Shown here: piece by piece, positions 1 through 4,952 of the stretch
Numbering within the stretch: position 1 is the first letter of the stretch
Layout of the letters: each line of letters starts with the position of its first letter
Source of the DNA: Helicobacteraceae bacterium UBA6016
GTDB lineage: Bacteria > Campylobacterota > Campylobacteria > Campylobacterales > UBA6016
Direction: 5' to 3'
DNA length: 7,170 bases
NCBI GenBank assembly: GCA_002428055.1
Contig: DIZY01000039.1
Coordinates: 1-7,170, forward strand
The notes under the pieces: generated by a model
What the model saw: only the letters and a program-made list of their open reading frames with translations
The model's database searches: none
What the model was told of the DNA's origin: nothing
Made by a program: the position numbers and the translations under genes

Positions 1-14
1 AGTGTGAAAAGAGC

Positions 15-1607
15 CTACGAAACCATAATCTCCTCGATTAACAGCTCGATAGAGCCGCCCATGTAGTCGTTTTTGAAAATCGAAAATCTAAAGTCGATAT
101 GCTCATTCTCCCTTGGAAAGGAGCTTGCCCGAAAACATACCGCTTTTACTCTTTTGTCGCCGCAGACGAGAGTCGCTTTAAATCCGGTATCTTGGCTGAT
201 TGTTTTTAGTTGCGACACTTTTGTTTTGTTTCCCAGAAAAGTCGGCTTTTCGTTCGCTTCGCCGTACGGCTCGAATTCGTCCAGTATCGAAAGAAGTTCC
301 TCGTCAATCTCGCAAAAATCTATCTCTCCGAGACACTCTTTTGAGCAGACTCTTTTTTCTTCGGTGCCCTCTTCGCTATAACAGTCGTTAATCGCTTTTC
401 TGAATGCTTCGATGTTTGCCGCATCCAAAGAGACCCCCGCAGCCATCTTGTGTCCGCCGAAATTGCCAAGAAGGTGCGCATTTTTGGCTATTAGCTCAAA
501 AATATTGATGTCCATTGCGCTTCTGGCGCTTCCTTTGGCGTGGGAGCCGTCTATACTGAAGACGAGAGCAGGTTTTTTGAGCGCTTGCGCCAGACGGGAG
601 GCTACGATGCCTACCACGCCCTCATGCCATCCCTCTTTTGCGACGACTATTACGCTATCGTCTTTGTTTGCCATCGCTAGAGCCTCTTCGGTGACTGCCG
701 TCTCTATCTTTTTTCGCTCCTCGTTTAAGGCATCTAGCTTGTCAAAAAGAAGCAACGCCTCCTCAATGCTTTGCGCCCGCAGAAACGAAAAAGCCTCCTT
801 GGCAAGCACCAGTCGTCCGGCGCTGTTTAGTCTGGGGCTTATTTTGTAGGCGATGTCCGTGGAGCTGAACTCCTCTTTTGCGAGTCTCGCTTTTATCGCT
901 TTTATCGCGGGTCGTTTGGAGCTTTTGATGGTCTCTATTCCCGCTTTGACGATTGCCCTGTTGATGTCTTTTAGCGGCATTACATCGGCTATCGTGGCTA
1001 TGGCTACGAGGTCTAGGTAGTCTCGCATATTTTCGTTGCTCTCAAGTTCTATTTTGAGAGCCGCCATAAAGTACCAGACGACCGCCGCGGCACATATCTC
1101 CCCATAGGCAAATCCTTCGTCTATGCGAGGGTGTACGATGGCGTGAGCGTGAGGGAGTTCGCCTATCGTATGGTGGTCGATGATGATGAGCTCTATTCCT
1201 CTTTGGCGGCAAATTTCGGCTGCATCGATGGCGGCTATGCCGTTGTCTACCGTGATAACGATAGAGCCGTTTACCCTCTCCAGTATTCCGACTCCAAGCC
1301 CGTATCCATCGTTAAATCTGCATGGAATGATGGTTTCGGTAACCGCTCCGTGTTTTTGCAAAAACTCTTCCAGTATAGCGGCGCTTACTACGCCGTCCAC
1401 ATCATAGTCGCCTACTATCGTTATCTTCTCTTTGCTAACAAGCGCCTGCTTGACTCTTTTTGCCGCTTTTTCGTTATTTGGCATCGTGTGCGGGTGCGGA
1501 AGTTTTGAGAGCGAGGTGACGGTGTCGTTTTCAAATCTGGATTTTAGTATCTCTAAAACATCTTTTTTTGTAAGAACGCTACTTTGCATCTGAGACACAT
1601 CTGACAA
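15..1607 (-). CDS. recJ: Single-stranded-DNA-specific exonuclease RecJ
   Basis: RecJ degrades single-stranded DNA 5' to 3' in the cytoplasm, serving RecF-type recombination, mismatch repair and base excision repair. Counting from the longest start (530 residues), the DHH-family motifs appear in order: GDYDVDG at 66-72, VDNG at 120-123, DHH at 144-146, ADVMPL at 207-212 and SPRLNSAGR at 257-265. The DHHA1 part follows, with EGWHEGVVGIVASRL at 325-339 and GGHKMAAG at 384-391. A C-terminal OB-like region contains EPYGEANEKPTF at 446-457. All expected metal-binding aspartates and histidines are present, so the enzyme should be active. It is somewhat shorter than the E. coli protein, which I take as normal for this lineage. 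The longest frame opens with TTG at 1607; GTG at 1598 and ATG at 1589 are in frame, and ATG 1589 (524 residues) is a good alternative. No start has a well-spaced Shine-Dalgarno, which suggests coupling to the overlapping upstream gene. The stop is TAG at 15-17. Confidence 0.96.
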   Translation of the reverse strand: MSDVSQMQSSVLTKKDVLEILKSRFENDTVTSLSKLPHPHTMPNNEKAAKRVKQALVSKEKITIVGDYDVDGVVSAAILEEFLQKHGAVTETIIPCRFNDGYGLGVGILERVNGSIVITVDNGIAAIDAAEICRQRGIELIIIDHHTIGELPHAHAIVHPRIDEGFAYGEICAAAVVWYFMAALKIELESNENMRDYLDLVAIATIADVMPLKDINRAIVKAGIETIKSSKRPAIKAIKARLAKEEFSSTDIAYKISPRLNSAGRLVLAKEAFSFLRAQSIEEALLLFDKLDALNEERKKIETAVTEEALAMANKDDSVIVVAKEGWHEGVVGIVASRLAQALKKPALVFSIDGSHAKGSARSAMDINIFELIAKNAHLLGNFGGHKMAAGVSLDAANIEAFRKAINDCYSEEGTEEKRVCSKECLGEIDFCEIDEELLSILDEFEPYGEANEKPTFLGNKTKVSQLKTISQDTGFKATLVCGDKRVKAVCFRASSFPRENEHIDFRFSIFKNDYMGGSIELLIEEIMVS

Positions 1608-2259
1608 AACTCTTATTATCTTTTGCGCTACTCGCTACGCTTGCCCGTAAAAATCCGACGACTATCGCCGTGTTTGAAAAGTCGTTATTAGCTTCACCGC
1701 TCCAGTAGTATTTTGGTTGCGTAAAGCCGTGTTTTGCCGTATACTCTTTTTCGTTCGATAGTTTGAAAAAAGCAAGAGAAAAAAGCTCGCTCGCACTCGG
1801 CAGTCTCACACCTTTAGCCTCGCAAAACGCTTTCGCCTCTTTAAAATCCATTCTGTTTCGTTCGCTTTTATCCCAATTCAGGAGTTTTTTCTGCTCTTTT
1901 TCTGCCTCTTTGAAGCAAACAAGATAAAGGCTCTCTCTTTTTGCGACAATATTTGCATCTCTGTTTTCAAAAGAGTGGTAGTAGATTTCGGCGTTGTTTT
2001 GGCTATTTTGTGTGGAACTTGCATAGAGCGATTTTTCCGCTTTTTCCCGAATTTGATGTGGAGTATTAAACAACTCCTCAATACTAGGCACTCTATAGCC
2101 TTCGCCAAAATTTTTACACACGGCATCTCTCTCTTCCTGTGAAGAGTAGGTGGTTTGGGGGGTTGGCAGAATATATGAGCCAATCTCATTCTCGGCGCTT
2201 TGTGACGCCGCTAGGCAGGAAGCGGCAAGAAGAGCCGCCAGCTTAATTTTTAGACGCAT
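1579..2259 (-). CDS. Secreted protein with two Lcl_C/DUF1566-like repeats, function unknown
   Basis: I do not recognise a named gene. Residues are counted from the GTG at 2262 (227 residues); the adjacent ATG at 2259 is the more likely start and removes one residue. The N-terminus (MMRLKIK, then LAALLAASCLAAS) is a short signal peptide, so the product should be periplasmic or surface-exposed. C16 within LAASC makes a lipoprotein possible, but the hydrophobic stretch before it is short and the lipobox is imperfect; cleavage near AAS-Q is an alternative. The rest is an internal duplication. Repeat 1 (about 45-117) has AVC, GYRVPSIEELF, SLYASS and ESLYLVC. Repeat 2 (about 143-223) has AFC, GVRLPSASELF, KYYWSGE and KSFVRCV. 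This C / RxPSxxELF / aromatic-S / C layout resembles the Lcl_C (DUF1566) fold seen in secreted bacterial proteins. C49-C116 and C147-C222 could each form a disulfide. It overlaps the 3' end of pyrG and the 5' end of recJ, so it is probably co-expressed with both. The family call is inference from motifs. Confidence 0.8.
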   Translation of the reverse strand: MRLKIKLAALLAASCLAASQSAENEIGSYILPTPQTTYSSQEERDAVCKNFGEGYRVPSIEELFNTPHQIREKAEKSLYASSTQNSQNNAEIYYHSFENRDANIVAKRESLYLVCFKEAEKEQKKLLNWDKSERNRMDFKEAKAFCEAKGVRLPSASELFSLAFFKLSNEKEYTAKHGFTQPKYYWSGEANNDFSNTAIVVGFLRASVASSAKDNKSFVRCVSDAK

Positions 2260-3880
2260 CACTCTGCTTTTTGGCCTCTTTTGTGAATGCCAAAATTATT
2301 TTGTTCGGGTTTTGGAGTCTGCTTGTAAACTCAGGATGGAACTGCACCGCCACAAACCATGGGTGCTCTTTTAGCTCGACCGCCTCAATAAGCCCTTTTG
2401 ACTCGCCGCATACCAGCATACCGGCGTCTTCAAGGGCTTTTCTATATTTGCCGTTTGCCTCATATCTGTGTCTGTGTCTCTCTACTATTCGTTTTTCACC
2501 GTCATACGCTTTTTGCAGTTTTGAGCCCTCAAGCGTATCGCACTCGTATTCACCTAGTCTCATCGTGCCGCCCATCGGCGTTTGGTGCGTTCGTATCTGC
2601 TTGTTTCCGCCTTGGTCAAGGAATGAGTCGATTAGGTATATGACAGGCTCTCCTGTTTCGGCGTTAAATTCTATTGAGTTTGCCTCTTTCATCCCAAGTA
2701 CATTTCTAGCAAACTCTACGATACTTAGCTGCATTCCAAGGCAAATGCCGAGAAACGGTATTTTATTTTCTCTGGCGTATTGTATTGCGGCTATCTTGCC
2801 CTCTACGCCCCTTGTGCCAAATCCGCCCGGAATCAACATTCCGTCGCAATTTTTCAGCTCATCCAAATCACCGTTTTCCAAAGCTTCGGCATCTACCCAT
2901 TTGAGTTTTATCTTCGTATCTATCCACGCTCCACAGTGTACGAATGTCTCCGTTAGCGACTTGTATGATTCTTTGAGATCTATATATTTACCGACAAAAG
3001 CGATAGTCATCTCATATTTTGGCTCAACTATTCGTTTTGTTAGCTTCTTCCACTCTCTCATATCAGGCTCTAGCTCGCCCAAATCCAAGTGCCTAGCTAT
3101 CGCCTTAAGTACGCCCTCTTTGAGGAAATTGAGCGGAACTTGATAGATGGAGTCTGAGTCCATTACCTCGATAACAGATTCCGGCTCGACATCGCAAAAT
3201 AGCGCTATTTTTTTCTTAATATCTTTCGGAAGCGGCTGTTCTGTTCTGCACATTAGCATCTGCGGATTAATGCCGATTCGTCTTAGTTCTTGCACCGAGT
3301 GTTGCGTAGGTTTTGTCTTGAGTTCACCTGCCGCTTTGATGTAAAATACCGGAGTCACATGAATATTCATAACATCGTTTTTAAGTTCGTGTTTTAGCTG
3401 TCTTACAGCCTCCATAAACGGCTGACTCTCTATGTCACCTATTGTGCCGCCGACTTCGACTATTAGCACATCTTTGCCTTTTGCGGCGGCTTTTATTCTC
3501 TTTTTGATTTCATCGGTTATGTGGGGGACTACTTGTATCGTTTTGCCTAGATACTCCCCTTTTCTCTCTCTTTCAATGACGGTTTTATAGATTTGTCCCG
3601 CCGTAAAGTTATTTTTTTTGGAGATGCTCTCATCCAAAAATCTCTCATAGTGCCCAAGGTCAAGGTCTGTCTCGCCGCCGTCAAATGTGACGAAAACTTC
3701 GCCGTGTTCAAGCGGGCTCATAGTGCCCGGGTCTACATTGAGATACGGGTCCATTTTGAGAATTGTTACATTCAGTCCGCAATGTTTTAGCAGTGTTCCC
3801 ACGCTTGCGGCACTGATGCCTTTGCCCAAAGAGGATAGAACGCCGCCTGTTACGAATATGTATTTTGTGTTCTTAGTCAT
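2243..3880 (-). CDS. pyrG: CTP synthase (glutamine-hydrolysing)
   Basis: PyrG makes CTP from UTP, ATP and glutamine in the cytoplasm, the last step of pyrimidine nucleotide synthesis. The 545-residue length matches the E. coli enzyme. The N-terminal synthase domain (about 1-268) carries the P-loop SSLGKG at 16-21, DPYLNVDPGTMSP at 44-56, the metal ligand D72 in ETDLDLGHYERF, and E142 in VEVGGTIGDIES. The C-terminal class I glutamine amidotransferase domain (about 290-540) has PGGFGTRG at 351-358, the nucleophile C380 in FLGICLGMQ, HRHRYE at 469-474, and H515/E517 of the triad in AVQFHPEF. All catalytic residues are intact. The ATG at 3880 is the natural start because the conserved KYIFVTGGV follows at once; the ribosome-binding site ahead of it is weak. 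It is the first gene of a three-gene minus-strand block, and its TAA (2243-2245) lies inside the next gene. I saw no C-rich initial transcript like that used to regulate pyrG in Gram-positive bacteria. Confidence 0.98.
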   Translation of the reverse strand: MTKNTKYIFVTGGVLSSLGKGISAASVGTLLKHCGLNVTILKMDPYLNVDPGTMSPLEHGEVFVTFDGGETDLDLGHYERFLDESISKKNNFTAGQIYKTVIERERKGEYLGKTIQVVPHITDEIKKRIKAAAKGKDVLIVEVGGTIGDIESQPFMEAVRQLKHELKNDVMNIHVTPVFYIKAAGELKTKPTQHSVQELRRIGINPQMLMCRTEQPLPKDIKKKIALFCDVEPESVIEVMDSDSIYQVPLNFLKEGVLKAIARHLDLGELEPDMREWKKLTKRIVEPKYEMTIAFVGKYIDLKESYKSLTETFVHCGAWIDTKIKLKWVDAEALENGDLDELKNCDGMLIPGGFGTRGVEGKIAAIQYARENKIPFLGICLGMQLSIVEFARNVLGMKEANSIEFNAETGEPVIYLIDSFLDQGGNKQIRTHQTPMGGTMRLGEYECDTLEGSKLQKAYDGEKRIVERHRHRYEANGKYRKALEDAGMLVCGESKGLIEAVELKEHPWFVAVQFHPEFTSRLQNPNKIILAFTKEAKKQSDASKN

Positions 3881-3909
3881 TTTGGAGTTGCCTAGTCGTT
3901 TTAGCTGGA

Positions 3910-3915
3910 ATTTTA
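3910..3915 (-). promoter_or_regulatory. Putative -10 box for the pyrG operon
   Basis: Read on the minus strand this is TAAAAT, preceded by TTTG, about 30 bases ahead of the pyrG ATG. That would give a short leader of roughly 20 bases. Promoters of this lineage usually lack a conserved -35 box, so the -10 box is the only testable element. Inference only. Confidence 0.4.
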
Positions 3916-3926
3916 CAAAATATTGC

Positions 3927-3932
3927 TAAAAT
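3927..3932 (+). promoter_or_regulatory. Putative extended -10 box for rpsU
   Basis: TAAAAT preceded by TGC forms an extended -10 (TGCTAAAAT). Transcription would begin near 3939 and give a leader of about 60 bases before the rpsU ATG. It lies back to back with the -10-like box facing pyrG (3910-3915), 11 bases away. Confidence 0.45.
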
Positions 3933-3947
3933 ACTGGCTTTGTTGTC

Positions 3948-3969
3948 GCAAGTTTATCCCGAAGCTTGC
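3948..3969 (+). promoter_or_regulatory. Hairpin in the rpsU leader
   Basis: 3948-3955 can pair with 3962-3969: five Watson-Crick pairs (GCAAG with CTTGC), one T-G wobble and two T-A pairs, closing a six-base loop ATCCCG (3956-3961). The loop bases ATCC (3956-3959) are complementary to GGAT (3985-3988) in the ribosome-binding region, so a pseudoknot hiding that site can be drawn. The pairing is seen in the sequence; a regulatory role is inference. Confidence 0.4.
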
Positions 3970-3983
3970 AAATATGACCAGAG

Positions 3984-3994
3984 AGGATGGTGAT
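3984..3994 (+). promoter_or_regulatory. Extended Shine-Dalgarno of rpsU
   Basis: The bases AGGATGGTGAT match the full anti-Shine-Dalgarno complement AGGAGGTGAT apart from one inserted T. They end four bases before the ATG at 3999. This site decides the start: the in-frame ATG at 3987 lies inside it and would add MVIF ahead of the conserved MPG N-terminus. Confidence 0.65.
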
Positions 3995-3998
3995 TTTT

Positions 3999-4211
3999 AT
4001 GCCGGGAACAATACTAAGAGAAAATGAAGGCTTCGAAGAAGCTTACAGAAAATTCAAAAAACAGTGCGACAGAAACCTTGTTGTTACTGAATCAAAAGCT
4101 AGAAGATTTTTTGAGACAAATGTCGAAATAAAGAAAAAAGAGAAAATAGCTGCAAGAAAAAAGATTCTAAAAAAACTCTACATGATGAGAAGATACGAGT
4201 CAAGACTATAA
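3999..4211 (+). CDS. rpsU: 30S ribosomal protein S21 (bS21)
   Basis: bS21 is a small basic protein of the 30S subunit platform, next to the 3' end of 16S rRNA, and takes part in translation initiation. The predicted product has 70 residues: MPGTILRENEGFEEAYRKFK, then a Lys/Arg-rich helical tail ending KKLYMMRRYESRL. Family marks are the (F/L)E-AYRKFK segment near residues 12-19 and ESKARRFFE near residue 32. The start at 3999 is preferred over the in-frame ATG at 3987 because of the strong ribosome-binding site and the usual MPG start. The gene stands alone between pyrG (divergent) and a b-type cytochrome gene (convergent), without the dnaG or rpoD neighbours found in E. coli. The leader hairpin and long ribosome-binding site suggest control at the level of translation. 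The stop is TAA at 4209-4211. Confidence 0.96.
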   Translation: MPGTILRENEGFEEAYRKFKKQCDRNLVVTESKARRFFETNVEIKKKEKIAARKKILKKLYMMRRYESRL

Positions 4212-4218
4212 TTAGTAC

Positions 4219-4245
4219 GGCAAATCGGGCGAAGCCCGCTTTGCC
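4219..4245. terminator. GC-rich stem-loop after rpsU, possible terminator
   Basis: The stem pairs GGCAAA (4219-4224) with TTTGCC (4240-4245) and CGGGC (4226-4230) with GCCCG (4234-4238), leaving one T-C mismatch and a GAA loop: eleven base pairs in all. It starts eight bases after the rpsU stop. No T-run follows on either strand, so it is not a textbook intrinsic terminator; it could mark or protect the 3' end of either convergent transcript. Confidence 0.5.
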
Positions 4246-4256
4246 TACGCTAGTTA

Positions 4257-4270
4257 GCTCCTTTCGGAGC
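4257..4270 (-). terminator. Short stem-loop after the cytochrome gene, possible terminator
   Basis: GCTCC (4257-4261) pairs with GGAGC (4266-4270). Read on the minus strand the loop is GAAA, a stable GNRA tetraloop closed by C-G, and the stem starts four bases after the cytochrome stop codon. On the plus strand it is followed only by a weak ACTTTT. With the stem at 4219-4245 it fills the convergent gap. Confidence 0.45.
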
Positions 4271-4273
4271 AGA

Positions 4274-4873
4274 TTACTTTTCGTCCCCGCCGTTAAACAT
4301 CTCCGAAATTAGACCTTTATCGCTACTCACCTCGGCTTTTACAACTCCGGCTATATGCGCCACGATGAAAACCGCAAAAAACCAAAATGCCAATTCGTGC
4401 AACTCTTTTACCAAAGACAGACTCTCTTTGCTTATTCCAAGAGCTTCCCTGTAATACATAGCTAATCCGCTAAATGCCATATATAAAGCCGCTACATAAA
4501 AAAATGCATGTGCATATTTGACCGCAGCAAACTCCCTTGAAGGCGCTTCCTTTGCTTTGCAGCTCGGAAATTTATCTTTTTTTGTCGCAAATGCATAAAG
4601 TCTGAAGGCAAGCAGGCCTATAAAGAAAAATCCTAGATAGTAGTGCCACTGCCACATATTGTCACGAAAGATTTTGGCTATCTCTTTTGCTTTATCGTCG
4701 GCTACCAAGACTCCTATTTCAGATAGTTTTACCTGTATGATTTCAGCGTTTGTCTTGTAGTTTAGTACTGTTTTTCGCAGTATATATGTGAGCATAAGTC
4801 CAAAAACCGCAATTGCGCTCAGCCAGTGCCAAACTCTTAAGTTGACGCTTCTTTTCTCGTTGAAAGCACCCAT
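4274..4873 (-). CDS. Membrane b-type cytochrome (cytochrome b561 / Ni,Fe-hydrogenase cytochrome b-like)
   Basis: A 199-residue inner-membrane protein with four likely helices: about 14-33, 76-95, 118-140 and 160-178. Histidines suited to haem ligation sit in or beside them: H16 in RVWHWLSA, H77 in WQWHYYLG, H122 in KYAHAFFY, H159 in KELHELAF and H173 in VAHIAGV. RVWHW at the first helix and a histidine pair near the last helix are typical of the cytochrome b561/HydC/FdnI superfamily, which passes electrons between quinones and a partner protein. No hydrogenase or dehydrogenase gene lies nearby, so the partner is unknown. A charged segment of about 40 residues (34-74) separates helices 1 and 2. 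The start is firm: ATG at 4873 has AAGGAG six bases upstream (4880-4885). It is a single gene, divergent from mnmG and convergent with rpsU. A single-gene electron carrier for a soluble or diffusing partner is my guess, not shown by the sequence. Confidence 0.87.
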   Translation of the reverse strand: MGAFNEKRSVNLRVWHWLSAIAVFGLMLTYILRKTVLNYKTNAEIIQVKLSEIGVLVADDKAKEIAKIFRDNMWQWHYYLGFFFIGLLAFRLYAFATKKDKFPSCKAKEAPSREFAAVKYAHAFFYVAALYMAFSGLAMYYREALGISKESLSLVKELHELAFWFFAVFIVAHIAGVVKAEVSSDKGLISEMFNGGDEK

Positions 4874-4879
4874 TTTTTG

Positions 4880-4885
4880 CTCCTT
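4880..4885 (-). promoter_or_regulatory. Ribosome-binding site of the cytochrome b gene
   Basis: AAGGAG on the minus strand, six bases before the ATG at 4873; it fixes the start of this gene. Confidence 0.75.
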
Positions 4886-4898
4886 TTTGTCTATCTAC

Positions 4899-4926
4899 TG
4901 TAAAATTACATTCTAATAGATATAGA
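4899..4926. promoter_or_regulatory. Divergent promoter region, cytochrome b / mnmG
   Basis: The 79-base gap between the cytochrome gene and mnmG must hold both promoters. Candidates are TAGAAT on the minus strand (4910-4915), about 37 bases before the cytochrome ATG, and TATAGA on the plus strand (4921-4926), about 27 bases before the preferred mnmG ATG. An inverted repeat TGTAA-AA-TTACA (4899-4910) lies where cytochrome transcription would begin and could be an operator, but AT-rich repeats like this arise easily by chance. Confidence 0.3.
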
Positions 4927-4952
4927 TTAATTTAATGTTAACGGAAAATAAA

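Noticed and set aside
412..1508. Plus-strand open frames of 75 to 145 codons opposite recJ
   Set aside because: They overlap the complete, motif-rich RecJ frame and have no ribosome-binding site or known domain.
2271..3143. A 290-codon open frame on the plus strand
   Set aside because: It lies wholly antisense to pyrG, is rich in Ser, Pro and Phe as expected of a shadow frame, and has no recognisable motif.
3987..3998. Upstream ATG as the rpsU start (adds MVIF)
   Set aside because: This ATG lies inside the ribosome-binding site that serves ATG 3999, and bS21 proteins of this type begin MPG.
4935..4952. Upstream ATG as the mnmG start (adds six residues)
   Set aside because: There is no ribosome-binding site before it, while GGA precedes ATG 4953; the extra residues precede the usual MnmG start.
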